Shown in pieces: positions 1-8,029 of a stretch of 64,000 bases of DNA. This DNA is from Collinsella tanakaei (GTDB taxonomy: Bacteria; Actinomycetota; Coriobacteriia; Coriobacteriales; Coriobacteriaceae). Each line of letters begins with the position of its first letter. Position 1 is the stretch's first letter. Below the pieces are notes generated by a model. It was not told the DNA's origin and made no database searches. It saw only the letters and a program-made list of their open reading frames with translations. The translations under genes were made by a program, and so were the position numbers. The DNA lies in contig NZ_JAUDCO010000005.1 of NCBI RefSeq assembly GCF_030373545.1, forward strand, positions 152,573 through 216,572, read 5' to 3'.

Positions 1-783
1 CTGCCGGGCGCTCGCCCCAAGATCGGCCATCAGCACCTCATCAACCAGATCATCGAGGAGATGGAGGACGTCTTCTGCGGCATCGGCTATACGGTCGAGG
101 ACGGTCCGCACGTGGAGACGACCTACTACAACTTCACCGCGCTGAACGCCCCCATGGATCATCCGAGCCGCAGCGCGCGCGACACGTTCTACGTCGTGGA
201 CAACGCGCCGGGCACCTGCGCCCACTCCGAGGCGCACGCGCACGGCGAGTCCGACGTCCTGCTGCGCACCCAGACCTCCGGCGTGCAGGTGCACATCATG
301 GAGAGCCAGAAGCCGCCCATCTACATGATCGCGCCGGGCACGGTGTACCGTCCCGACACCCCCGATGCCTGCCATCTGCCCCAGTTCAATCAGGTCGAGG
401 GCCTCGTGGTCGACGAGGGCATCACCTTCGGCGACCTCAAGGGCACGCTCGACTACTTCGTCAAGTGCATGTTCGGCTCCGAGCGCAAGACGCGCTACCG
501 TCCGCACTTCTTCCCGTTCACCGAGCCCTCCTGCGAGGTCGACGTGAGCTGCGGCGTGTGCCACGGCGAGGGCTGCAGCTTCTGCAAGCATTCCGGTTGG
601 ATCGAGATTCTGGGCTGCGGCATGGTCGACCCCAACGTGCTCGTCAACTGCGGCATCGACCCCGAGCGCTACAGCGGCTTCGCCTTCGGCATCGGCGTCG
701 AGCGCGTGGCGGCCCTGCGCTACGACCTGCCCGATCTGAGGACGCTGATGACGGGAGACATGCGCTTCCTCAATCAGTTCTAG
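1..783 (+). CDS. pheS: Phenylalanyl-tRNA synthetase alpha subunit, C-terminal part (5' end outside window)
   Basis: This is the catalytic subunit of the class II (alpha-beta)2 enzyme that charges tRNA-Phe in the cytoplasm. The reading frame is open from the first base, so the gene begins upstream; 260 codons and the TAG stop are visible. The class II catalytic core is clear: a motif-2 region with HSEAHAHG and RTQTSGVQV, the aminoacyl-binding stretch around [12 protein letters not shown], and motif 3 as [14 protein letters not shown] near the end. pheT follows on the same strand after an unusually long 170-bp gap that holds a CCCTAGGG half-site. Identification rests on family motifs and on the pheT neighbour. 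Any T-box leader would lie outside the window. Confidence 0.97.
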   Translation: MPGARPKIGHQHLINQIIEEMEDVFCGIGYTVEDGPHVETTYYNFTALNAPMDHPSRSARDTFYVVDNAPGTCAHSEAHAHGESDVLLRTQTSGVQVHIMESQKPPIYMIAPGTVYRPDTPDACHLPQFNQVEGLVVDEGITFGDLKGTLDYFVKCMFGSERKTRYRPHFFPFTEPSCEVDVSCGVCHGEGCSFCKHSGWIEILGCGMVDPNVLVNCGIDPERYSGFAFGIGVERVAALRYDLPDLRTLMTGDMRFLNQF

Positions 784-833
784 TCCCTGCGGCTTTCCCG
801 GGCACCCGACCTTGAGGTTCAATCGTCGGGCAC

Positions 834-850
834 CGCACGCTAGGCGTGCG
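834..850. repeat. Short hairpin in the pheS-pheT gap
   Basis: A perfect 7-bp stem, CGCACGC and GCGTGCG around a TAG loop, lies 50 bp after pheS. There is no T-run, so it is not a convincing terminator; it may pause or process the pheST transcript. Confidence 0.35.
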
Positions 851-910
851 CCCTCCTCTTTCACCCCAATCTCGGGCACCTGGAAAAGCCGGCTCCGTTG
901 CAGATGTAAG

Positions 911-934
911 AAAACCCCTAGGGTTATTTCACAT
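911..934 (+). promoter_or_regulatory. CCCTAGGG-type half-site ahead of pheT
   Basis: The stretch AAAACCCCTAGGGTTATTTC followed by ACAT closely matches one arm of the long palindromes found at 10811, 14545, 50884 and 55165 (AAAACACCCTAGGGATTATT followed by TTGCAT). No complementary arm is present here. It ends 19 bp before the pheT start. It may be a remnant of such an element or a binding site; its function is unknown. Confidence 0.35.
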
Positions 935-953
935 ATCGAGAGGAGAAGACGCG

Positions 954-3410
954 ATGCGCGTTCCGTATAGTTGGCTCGGCGAGATGATCGAGCTGCCGAG
1001 CGACCCGGCTGAGCTGGTCGCAGAGTTCATTCGCACGGGCACCGAGGTGGAGTCCGTCGACACCGTGGGCGAGTCGTTCGACCATGTGGTCACCGCTCAG
1101 GTGCTGTCCAAGGAGCCCCATCCCGATTCCGACCACATGTGGGTCACCAAGGTCGATGTGGGCCAGTTCAACGTGGGCGAGGACGGCGAGCCCGAGCCGC
1201 TGCAGATCGTCTGCGGCGCCCAGAACTTCAACGAGGGCGACCACATCGTGACCGCCATGATCGGCGCCGAGCTGCCCGGCGGCATCAAGATCAAGAAGTC
1301 CAAGCTGCGCGGCGTGTTGTCCTGCGGCATGAACTGCTCCGCGCGCGAGCTGGGGCTTTCCGGCGATCACTCGGGCATCATGATCCTGCCGCCCGACGCG
1401 CCGGTGGGCGTGCCGTTCGCGCAGTATCAGGGTACCTCCGAGACCGTTCTCGACTGCGAGATCACGCCCAACCGTCCCGACTGCCTGTCCATGGTGGGTA
1501 TCGCCCGCGAGGTCGGCGCCATCTACGACCGCGATTACCATGTGGACTATCCCCAGATCAAGGAGGAGAAGGGCACCCCGACCGCCGATGAGCTCACGGT
1601 CGCCTTCGACGGCGAGGGCATGTGTGACCGCTACGTGGCGCGCATCGTGCGCAACGTGAAGGTCGGCTCGAGCCCCGACTGGATGGTCCAGCGCCTGACC
1701 GCGCTCGGCATCCGCCCGCACAACAACATCGTCGACATCACCAACTACGTGATGATGCTCACCGGTCAGCCGCTGCACGCCTTTGACCTCTCCACCTTCG
1801 CTGCGCGCGACGGTAAGCGTTCCGTCGTGGTCCGCGCCGCGCAGGAGGGCGAGACCTTCACGACCCTCGACGGCGTCGAGCGTACGCTTTCTGCGGGCAT
1901 GACGCTCATCACCGACGGCGAGCGCCCCGTGGCGCTGGCCGGCGTCATGGGCGGCATGGATTCCGAGATCGAGGACGACACCGTCGACGTCATGGTCGAG
2001 AGCGCCTGCTTCGATGCCGGCCGCACCTCGCACACGAGCCGCGACCTGTCGCTCATCTCCGACGCCTCCATCCGCTTCGAGCGCCAGGTCGACGAGACCG
2101 GCTGCGTGGACGTCGCCAACATCACCTGCGCCCTGATCGAGGAGCTCGCCGGCGGCGAGGTCGCGCCCGGCTACGTGGACCTGTACCCCGCGCCCAAGCA
2201 GCAGCCTGAGCTGACGCTGCGCCTGTCGCGCGTGCACGCCATCTGCGGCGCCGACATCGAGGCCGATTTCGTCGAGCGCGCGCTGACGCGCCTCGGCTGC
2301 ACGGTCTCGCGCATCGACGACGACACCTTCCATGTCGTGACCCCGAGCTTCCGCCCCGACCTTCCGCGCGAGATCGACCTCATCGAGGAGATCCTGCGCC
2401 TGTGGGGCATGGATCGCGTCGAGGCGACGATCCCCGCTGCGCGTAACCACATCGGTGGCCTCACGCGCGAGCAGCACCTCACGCGCAAGATCGGCCAGAT
2501 CCTGCGCGCCTGCGGGCTCAACGAGACGACGACCTTTGGTTTTGCCGCCGCTGACGACCTCAAGAAGATCGGCATGTCCGAGGAGGGCCGCGGCTGTCCC
2601 GTGGTCCTCATGGATCCGCTGATCGCCGACCAGACCGAGATGCGCCGCTCGCTCATTCCGGGCCTGCTGCGCTCCGTTGCGTACAACGAGGCCCACGGCA
2701 CCGCCAACGTGCAGCTGTACGAGATCGGCCGTCTGTTCCACGGCCGCGAGAACGCGAGCAAGCCCAAGGAGCGCATGAGCCTCGCCGGCGTCCTGTCCGG
2801 CGCCATGGACGACGTGACCTGGCTGCAGAAGTACCGTCCGCTGCGCTTCTTCGACGGCAAGGGCGTCGTGGAGGAGCTGCTGGCCCAGCTGCGTATCGAG
2901 AAGGTGCGCTTCCGTCCCGCCGAGGGCGAGGGCTACGCCTTCCTGCAGCCCGGCCGCGGTGCCGAGGTCCTTTCGGGCGGCACGGTGCTCGGTTGGGTCG
3001 GCGAGATCCATCCCGATGCGCGCGAGGCCATGGACATCGACCTGCCGGTCGTGGCGTTCGAGCTCAACTTCGATGCGCTGCTCTCCGGCGCACGCGGCCA
3101 GGAGGCCTATCACGAGTTCTCGAGCTTCCCGAGCGTCGAGCACGACCTGGCCATCGTGGTCGACGAGAGCGTGACCTGCGAGGATCTGGAGCGTCGCATC
3201 ACGAGCGCGGGTGGCAAGCTGCTCTCCGGCGTGCGCCTGTTCGACGTGTACCGCGATCCGGTGCGCGTGGGCGAGGGCAAGAAGTCGATGGCGTTCGCGC
3301 TGACGTATCGCTCGGACGACCACACGCTGACCTCGGAAGAGGTCGAGCGCGCCCACTCCAAGCTGGTGACCAAGGTGTGCAAGGCCACGGGCGGCGAGGT
3401 GCGTTCGTAG
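954..3410 (+). CDS. pheT: Phenylalanyl-tRNA synthetase beta subunit
   Basis: Encodes the 818-residue partner of PheS, which supplies tRNA binding and editing. Domain order is as expected: the N-terminal MRVPYSWL start, an EMAP-like tRNA-binding OB fold at about residues 40-160 (GQFNVGEDG, VCGAQNFNEGD, GIKIKKSKLRGV), the B3/B4 editing domain at about 215-390 (PHNNIVDITNYVM, GQPLHAFDL), the B5 domain at about 400-475, a catalytic-like core, and a C-terminal anticodon-binding FDX-ACB domain (FPSVEHDLAIVV to the end). ATG 954 was chosen because AGAGGAG ends 8 bases upstream and the protein then starts exactly at the family N-terminus. An in-frame upstream ATG at 846 would add 36 unconserved residues. 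It is cotranscribed with pheS in most bacteria; here the gap is 170 bp. Confidence 0.97.
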   Translation: MRVPYSWLGEMIELPSDPAELVAEFIRTGTEVESVDTVGESFDHVVTAQVLSKEPHPDSDHMWVTKVDVGQFNVGEDGEPEPLQIVCGAQNFNEGDHIVTAMIGAELPGGIKIKKSKLRGVLSCGMNCSARELGLSGDHSGIMILPPDAPVGVPFAQYQGTSETVLDCEITPNRPDCLSMVGIAREVGAIYDRDYHVDYPQIKEEKGTPTADELTVAFDGEGMCDRYVARIVRNVKVGSSPDWMVQRLTALGIRPHNNIVDITNYVMMLTGQPLHAFDLSTFAARDGKRSVVVRAAQEGETFTTLDGVERTLSAGMTLITDGERPVALAGVMGGMDSEIEDDTVDVMVESACFDAGRTSHTSRDLSLISDASIRFERQVDETGCVDVANITCALIEELAGGEVAPGYVDLYPAPKQQPELTLRLSRVHAICGADIEADFVERALTRLGCTVSRIDDDTFHVVTPSFRPDLPREIDLIEEILRLWGMDRVEATIPAARNHIGGLTREQHLTRKIGQILRACGLNETTTFGFAAADDLKKIGMSEEGRGCPVVLMDPLIADQTEMRRSLIPGLLRSVAYNEAHGTANVQLYEIGRLFHGRENASKPKERMSLAGVLSGAMDDVTWLQKYRPLRFFDGKGVVEELLAQLRIEKVRFRPAEGEGYAFLQPGRGAEVLSGGTVLGWVGEIHPDAREAMDIDLPVVAFELNFDALLSGARGQEAYHEFSSFPSVEHDLAIVVDESVTCEDLERRITSAGGKLLSGVRLFDVYRDPVRVGEGKKSMAFALTYRSDDHTLTSEEVERAHSKLVTKVCKATGGEVRS

Positions 3411-3455
3411 CGTTTCCGGGCGCTATCGTTTACCTGCGGCTTACCGACTGAGTCG

Positions 3456-3492
3456 TATACTTGTGGGGGTCTGCGCGCTGCGCGGACCCCCA
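3456..3492 (+). promoter_or_regulatory. Possible -10 box and leader hairpin before the PLC-like gene
   Basis: TATACT at 3456-3461 is a near-consensus -10 box, but no good -35 is visible 16-18 bp upstream. Immediately after it lies a GC-rich stem (3463-3492, GGGGGTCTGCGC with GCGCGGACCCCC, one G-U pair) with a very short loop. There is no T-run, so it is a leader hairpin or boundary between pheT and the next gene rather than an intrinsic terminator. Confidence 0.35.
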
Positions 3493-3515
3493 TCGTGTTG
3501 GAAGGGATGTGGCGG

Positions 3516-4337
3516 ATGCCCAGCTGGAACATACATATCGCCCAAACCGAGCGCCTGCTTGCGCGCGGCGGTGCAGTTGCGCATACGGTGCGCGATGCCA
3601 ATGCGTTTCTGTTCGGCAACCTCGTGCCCGATATCCAGGTCGGCTATATGGTGCCTGGGATCGAGGAGCCCATCCCGTACCGCATCACGCACTGCGCCGA
3701 GCCCGCGCCCATCCCCAAGCCGCGCGAGCGCGAGTTTTGGGATGAATTCGTGGCTCCGTTGGCTGCTCAGATGGGTGAAGCCGACCGTACCTGCACGGTT
3801 GTCGAGCCCGGAGATATCCGCCGCGAGATCGATCGCGTGAATCGCATTCACTTCGCGCATCGGTATCGCGACCAGGAACCCGTCGCTGCGGACGAGTGCG
3901 GTGCGAGCGGGGATGCGCCCGCGCCGCGGGACGAGCGCTCCCGGTTTGATCTGGTCCTTGGAGCATGGGCGCATCTCATGGCCGATAACCTGTGGAACAC
4001 CCGTGTCAACGAGTTTCTGGACGCGCACGGCGGAAAACCGAGCGAGCAGTTTCGCATCAAGAAGCAAAACGACTTTGACGGGTTCGGTAAGACGCTCGAG
4101 ATCCATGCGCTCCCGCGTGAGACGAGCGCCCTGGTGGCGGCCGCTGCGGAGTTTCCGCAGTATGCCATAGGCCGCATGCAGGTGCATGACGCACTGGTCG
4201 TTGCGCACGAGATTGTGCGCACCAACGGCGTGGCGGAGCATGCGCCGTATATGCTACTGACCGAGGAGTTCTTTACGTCGGTGTTCGAGGAAGTGCTCGA
4301 CGTGACCGAGCAGGCCCTCGAAGAGCGTTTGGGCTAG
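3516..4337 (+). CDS. Zinc-dependent phospholipase C-like protein
   Basis: A 273-residue protein resembling the Zn-dependent phospholipase C / S1-P1 nuclease-like all-helical family. Visible signatures are the N-terminal MPSWNIHIA, the segment DANAFLFGNLVPDI (residues 27-40), ITHCAE and the helix WAHLMADNLWN, in which His and Asp would be metal ligands. There is no signal peptide, so unlike secreted phospholipases it is probably cytoplasmic; many such actinobacterial relatives have unknown substrates. ATG 3516 is preferred over ATG 3507 because GGAAGGG (3500-3506) abuts the latter and is 9 bases from the former. The gene stands alone, with its own terminator at 4359. The family assignment is moderately sure and the activity is unproven. 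Confidence 0.65.
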   Translation: MPSWNIHIAQTERLLARGGAVAHTVRDANAFLFGNLVPDIQVGYMVPGIEEPIPYRITHCAEPAPIPKPREREFWDEFVAPLAAQMGEADRTCTVVEPGDIRREIDRVNRIHFAHRYRDQEPVAADECGASGDAPAPRDERSRFDLVLGAWAHLMADNLWNTRVNEFLDAHGGKPSEQFRIKKQNDFDGFGKTLEIHALPRETSALVAAAAEFPQYAIGRMQVHDALVVAHEIVRTNGVAEHAPYMLLTEEFFTSVFEEVLDVTEQALEERLG

Positions 4338-4358
4338 GCGCGGGCTCGCGATCATTCT

Positions 4359-4396
4359 CACAGCTCCGGCGCTTACGCGCCGGAGCTGTGATTTTT
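4359..4396 (+). terminator. Intrinsic terminator after the PLC-like gene
   Basis: A perfect 14-bp stem (CACAGCTCCGGCGC with GCGCCGGAGCTGTG, TTAC loop) is followed by ATTTTTCT, the classic rho-independent form, 21 bases after the stop codon. Confidence 0.9.
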
Positions 4397-4585
4397 CTCG
4401 GGCGTGCCGCGCGCCCTGTGCAAAGGAATCGAGAGGGCTCGTCGTCCTTGCCGCGTCGTCAATGGATGCCGATGGCGTGGTGGAGCCTAATTTAGACGGC
4501 TTTGGCAGCTTCGATTACACGTTGCATATTTCCGCCGCTTTCCGCCGGGCATTTGCATAGCTTTTCATTCAATGTGCTCGCGTCA

Positions 4586-4743
4586 AAACCTGTATCGTCC
4601 TGGGGCGCGGTTTTTCGGTGACGAACTCCCATCGTCCGGAGGCCGTCCGCAAAAGCCCAGTTGTTTCCTGCGACGTTATGACGAGGTATCGCCATAGGTT
4701 TGAATTCCCACCCGAAAACCGCGCCCCAGGACGATACAGGTTT
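4586..4743. repeat. 158-bp element with 32-bp terminal inverted repeats
   Basis: The arms at 4586-4618 and 4712-4743 are reverse complements over 32 bases (beginning AAACCTGTATCGTCC and containing GGGGCGCGG) except for one extra T in the left T-run. They enclose about 93 bp with no convincing coding sequence. The whole 4338-4807 interval has no believable gene. The structure fits a small non-autonomous mobile element or a structured RNA; no target-site duplication was evident. Confidence 0.6.
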
Positions 4744-4807
4744 CTCCGATGGGGTCATGAGCGCGATTGTATTCATGGGCAAGAAAACTTATCTGCGAGA
4801 ACGGCGT

Positions 4808-5785
4808 TTAGTATACGAACTCTGTTTCCAGCAGCTTCTTGCGCAATTCAAGCCGCTCATGAGTCGGTCCCATCGTCTTGGGATCGAGCGGGAAACCCAC
4901 GTGATGTGCGATGCGCTGAACGATTCCCTCGAATCGCTCAAAGTTCTTGAGGCGACTGGGTGTGACGAACATCACGTGGTAGCCCATCATCTCAAGATCG
5001 TCGCGTCGCTCCTCATCCTCGTCGGAAGTGCCTGCATATTCATGGAACAGGCGACTCTGATATTCAATGATAAGGTGCGCGGATCGGTACACGAGGTCCC
5101 CGTAGCGCACGCCTTCTACGCGCCTGCTTCCCAGGAGCTTAATGACCGGCAGTTCGGCATTGAGCTCGGGGAGCGGAAGCCCGTAACCGCCTGATTTCGT
5201 AGGTAGGCAAAGCAGCATGCACAATGCCGTTTCCATGGGCGAAGCGGATTTGTCGCAGACGTACCGGAGCGCCGAAAGCGCTTTGCCTGAACCCCTGACG
5301 CCGCGATTCACCTCTGCGTATTCCCGGATGCTCGCCTTTGTGCTGAGGGGCGCGAGACCGTACCGCGTGATTCTATCGTGCTCATTCGGGCCGAGCGCAT
5401 ATGTGCCGCAGAGCTCCATGGCGCATTGGACATGGTCTGCCAGCTCTCCGCTTTGACATATATATAAGTACGTGAGCTCCGGTATGGTGCAGGCGCATGC
5501 GTCGTCAATGCTGACGAAGCTCGGTGCCGTGAGGCCCTCAGGAAGCACGCGGCATATCGCGTTTTTCGAGGACCGACGCGATCGCTTGTCCGGCACAAGG
5601 ATGCAGTAGGGCGGCGTGACGAGCAAGGGGCTGGAGGCCCGCTCGACCTCTTTGATTTGCCGGGCATGTATCGCGGCGTCATCGAGGTCGTTCGTGCCGA
5701 GCAGCATGGCCTCGTACGGTCGCGGGAAGGTGTCGGTCCGCATGAGCTGAAGGGCGCTTTGTCCTGTGAGATATAACTTCGACAT
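4808..5785 (-). CDS. Accessory protein with a PD-(D/E)XK / DUF559-like C-terminus
   Basis: A 325-residue protein of unknown function. The N-terminus (MSKLYLTGQSALQLMR) resembles AbiEi-like or transcriptional-regulator-type proteins common in gut actinobacteria. The last 150 residues follow the order of very-short-patch-repair and DUF559 nuclease folds: ASPMETALCMLL, then GLPLPELNAEL, RYGDLVYRSAHLIIEYQSRLFHE (split Asp and Glu-x-Gln), and RRDDLEMMGYHVMFVT. The usual final Lys of the catalytic triad is not obvious. Codon use is less GC-biased than in the neighbours and the upstream 60 bp is very AT-rich, suggesting acquired DNA. It sits next to the 158-bp inverted-repeat element. The fold is inferred and the role (defence, abortive infection or regulation) is not established. 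Confidence 0.6.
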   Translation of the reverse strand: MSKLYLTGQSALQLMRTDTFPRPYEAMLLGTNDLDDAAIHARQIKEVERASSPLLVTPPYCILVPDKRSRRSSKNAICRVLPEGLTAPSFVSIDDACACTIPELTYLYICQSGELADHVQCAMELCGTYALGPNEHDRITRYGLAPLSTKASIREYAEVNRGVRGSGKALSALRYVCDKSASPMETALCMLLCLPTKSGGYGLPLPELNAELPVIKLLGSRRVEGVRYGDLVYRSAHLIIEYQSRLFHEYAGTSDEDEERRDDLEMMGYHVMFVTPSRLKNFERFEGIVQRIAHHVGFPLDPKTMGPTHERLELRKKLLETEFVY

Positions 5786-5841
5786 ACTGTGAATATATCA
5801 TAGAAATATAACTAAAATACAAAATGCAACTAGCGCAGAAT

Positions 5842-5876
5842 AAAAAAGCACCGCCCGAGGTATCTCGGGCGGTGCT
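5842..5876 (-). terminator. Terminator of pyruvate kinase
   Basis: On the minus strand AGCACCGCCCGAG pairs with CTCGGGCGGTGCT around an ATAC loop, followed by TTTTTTA. It lies 30 bp past the pyk stop. The AT-rich bases just beyond (5786-5841) probably hold the promoter of the downstream minus-strand gene. Confidence 0.9.
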
Positions 5877-5906
5877 GATGAGCGCTATGCGGCGCGGACG
5901 GTGCGC

Positions 5907-7367
5907 TTAGCGAACCTGGGCGACGTAGGCCACGTTCGTAGAGGTAGCCTTGCCGTCGAGGTGAATGGACATGCGCGGATCGCCGGCGGTGGCGACGGTG
6001 AGCTCACCCTCCTTGACGTAGCCGAGCTCCTTGGCCGTCTCGATGGCCTTGATGATGGTGCCGTTGACGGTACCCTGGGTGATGGCGGCCAGGTGCGGCT
6101 CGACGCCCCAGTACATGATCATCTGCTGCACGGCCCACTCGTGGCGGGAGAAGGCGCAGATGGGCACGTTGGGACGGAAGTGCGAAATCAGACGCGCGGT
6201 GCGGCCGGTGGTCGTGGGCACGGTGATGCACTTGGCGCCGACGACGGTGGCCATGTTCACGGCGGACATGCCGACGACGTTGTTGATCACGCGGGTGCCG
6301 TGCGCGTTCTCGGGCGCGTCGAGCGGCGCGTGAACGGGCAGGTGCTTCTCGGTCTCGTGCGCGATGTGGGCCTGCATCTTCACAGCCTCGACCGGGTACT
6401 GGCCGGCAGCGGTCTCGCCAGAGAGCATGACGGCGTCGGTGCCATCGTAGATGGCGTTCGCGACGTCAGCGACCTCGGCGCGCGTCGGGCGCGGGTTGTG
6501 CTGCATGGAGTCGAGCATCTGGGTCGCGGTGATGACGGGCTTGTAGGCCGCGTTGCACTTGGCGATGATGTCCTTCTGGATGTGGGGAACGAGTTCGGGA
6601 GCGATCTCGATGCCCAGGTCGCCGCGGGCGACCATGATGCCGTCGGAGACCTCGAGGATGGCGTCGAAGTTCTGGACGCCCAGCGCGCACTCGATCTTCG
6701 GGAAGATCGTGACGTGCTCGCCACCGTTCAGGCGGCAGAGGTTACGGATCTCCTCGACGGCGGCGGCGTTGCGGATGAAGGAGGCAGCGATGTAGTCGAT
6801 GTTCTCCTTGATGCCGAACAGGATGTCCTCGCGGTCGCGGTCGGTGATGGCGGGCAGGGAGATGTCAACGTTGGGGATGTTGACGCCCTTGCGCTCGCCG
6901 ATCTCGCCGGTGTTCTTGACGATGCAGTGCATGTCCTGGCCGTCGACGGACTCGACCTCGAGGGCAACCAGGCCGTCGTCGATCAGGATGAGGGAGCCGG
7001 CCTCGGCCTCGGAGGGGAGCTCGAGGTAGTCGAGGGAGATGTGGGTCTCGTCGCCGAGCCAGTCCTCGCTGGTGGGCTGCGCGGTCACGATGATCTTGTC
7101 GCCCTCGTGGACGGTGATCTTGGCGTGATCCTTGAGCAGGCCGGTGCGGACCTCGGGGCCCTTGGTGTCGAGCAGGATGCCCACGGGGATGCCGAGCTCA
7201 CGGGAGATGCGGCGGACGCGCTCGATGCGCTCGTGATGCTCCTCGTAAGAGCCGTGCGAGAAGTTGAAGCGGGCGACGTTCATGCCCGCCTTGATCATCT
7301 CGCGGAGGGTATCGTCGCTGTCGCAGGCGGGACCCATGGTGCATACGATCTTAGTGCGCTTGTACAT
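5907..7367 (-). CDS. pyk: Pyruvate kinase
   Basis: A 486-residue glycolytic enzyme that converts phosphoenolpyruvate and ADP to pyruvate and ATP. Diagnostic segments are KRTKIVCTMGPA at the N-terminus, MNVARFNFSHG (active-site Arg), LDTKGPEVRTG, the B domain, FPKIECALGVQNF with the catalytic Lys, VARGDLGIEIAPE (metal and substrate binding), and the ATQMLDSM helix followed by RAEVADVANAIYDG and SGETAAGQYP. The length is normal for a bacterial enzyme without the extra C-terminal phosphotransfer domain. The start has GGAGG 7 bases upstream. It is monocistronic, with its own promoter and terminator. It could also accept the PEP that arises from glycerate made by the diacid cluster near 20-31 kb. 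Confidence 0.97.
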   Translation of the reverse strand: MYKRTKIVCTMGPACDSDDTLREMIKAGMNVARFNFSHGSYEEHHERIERVRRISRELGIPVGILLDTKGPEVRTGLLKDHAKITVHEGDKIIVTAQPTSEDWLGDETHISLDYLELPSEAEAGSLILIDDGLVALEVESVDGQDMHCIVKNTGEIGERKGVNIPNVDISLPAITDRDREDILFGIKENIDYIAASFIRNAAAVEEIRNLCRLNGGEHVTIFPKIECALGVQNFDAILEVSDGIMVARGDLGIEIAPELVPHIQKDIIAKCNAAYKPVITATQMLDSMQHNPRPTRAEVADVANAIYDGTDAVMLSGETAAGQYPVEAVKMQAHIAHETEKHLPVHAPLDAPENAHGTRVINNVVGMSAVNMATVVGAKCITVPTTTGRTARLISHFRPNVPICAFSRHEWAVQQMIMYWGVEPHLAAITQGTVNGTIIKAIETAKELGYVKEGELTVATAGDPRMSIHLDGKATSTNVAYVAQVR

Positions 7368-7423
7368 TCAGACCTCCATCTGACGTCGACTTTGCGCTGA
7401 TAAAACGATTTGCCAACGCCGTT

Positions 7424-7450
7424 ATTATAGGCAATCGGATAACAGGGCAA
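7424..7450 (-). promoter_or_regulatory. Candidate promoter of pyruvate kinase
   Basis: On the minus strand a perfect -10 box TATAAT (7429 down to 7424) is preceded, 15 bp upstream, by TTGCCC (7450-7445) as a weak -35. The transcript would start about 50 bases before the RBS. The -10 is strong; the -35 call is tentative. Confidence 0.5.
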
Positions 7451-7587
7451 TGTAATGTCGCGATTATTGCTCAGTCTTTTCACAGATTCAGAGCAGATTT
7501 ACATATCTCATAGGTATGTTGATGCCTGCGTGCGCGCATGGCAATGGTATCGAGTCCACATCTGGCGGGAGATCGCTTGTGCTCGCC

Positions 7588-7651
7588 CGACAAGTTGGTG
7601 CCAGGTACAAACTTGTCGCCCGACAAGATGGTGCCAGGTACAAACTTGTCG
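7588..7651. repeat. Tandem pair of 31-bp CGACAAG...CTTGTCG palindromic repeats
   Basis: Two copies begin 33 bp apart (7588 and 7621). Each runs from CGACAAG through GGTGCCAGGTACAAA to CTTGTCG, so it can fold on itself. Related copies occur at 10713 (right after the first ATPase gene), 10921 and 14673. They look like REP or bacterial interspersed repeats. The rest of the 7368-8029 interval holds the pyk promoter and the ATPase leader, with no gene seen. Confidence 0.7.
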
Positions 7652-7910
7652 GGGCGGGGATGTAAACGTGGCGCACTCCGCCGGCCACACTCCACCGGCG
7701 GGGCGGCATCGGACGGTGCTCCCGACAGCCTCGGGCAAAAGTGTTCTCAAAGTGTTTTCGCACGGTAGCGACGGTGAACGCAGCGTGCGAGCTGCAGGCG
7801 CGCGCGGGCGCGAGCAGCGGTGACGTGGCGTTTCGTGACACGTGTACCACTTTGACCGCCTACGGATATAAAGGGAGATTCTATGTAGATTTACGGTATG
7901 ATTTTTGCCA

Positions 7911-7980
7911 TTGCAAGCCGCTGCCCGGCGCGTAGCCTCAAGAGGCCCTTGCCCCGCTTGCGGGGAATTAAGATCGGGCA
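7911..7980 (+). promoter_or_regulatory. Structured 5' leader of the first Ca-type ATPase (candidate metal-sensing RNA)
   Basis: The leader contains GCCC (7945-7948), TTG, CCCCGC-TT-GCGGGG, the asymmetric loop AATTAAGATC, and GGGC (7976-7979). The same stem-loop with the same TTG and AATTAWGATC loop bases occurs ahead of the second ATPase at 14852-14886, while the tip of the inner helix differs. Conserved loops on a changing helix suggest an RNA structure under selection. It does not match the yybP-ykoY or M-box consensus as I know them. A possible extended -10 (GGTATGAT, 7894-7901) lies just upstream. Confidence 0.5.
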
Positions 7981-8029
7981 AATCCCCGTGCCGCCGGCCA
8001 GCATACATCCCAAAAGGGGGAGGCAAAGT

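Noticed and set aside
924..3356. 810-codon open frame on the minus strand opposite pheT
   Set aside because: It is an antisense shadow of a high-GC gene: no RBS, composition of repetitive Ala/Gly/Leu/His/Asp, and no family motifs, whereas pheT opposite has all of its domains.
4492..4782. 96-codon minus-strand frame spanning the inverted-repeat element
   Set aside because: Most of it translates the two repeat arms and their loop; no RBS or recognisable family.
5901..7400. 499-codon plus-strand frame opposite pyruvate kinase
   Set aside because: Low-complexity Gly/Val/Asp/Leu translation typical of antisense frames; pyk on the other strand is complete.
7911..7980. yybP-ykoY manganese riboswitch ahead of the ATPase
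   Set aside because: The expected GGGGAGUA box and paired docking loop are not present, so I only call an unnamed structured leader.
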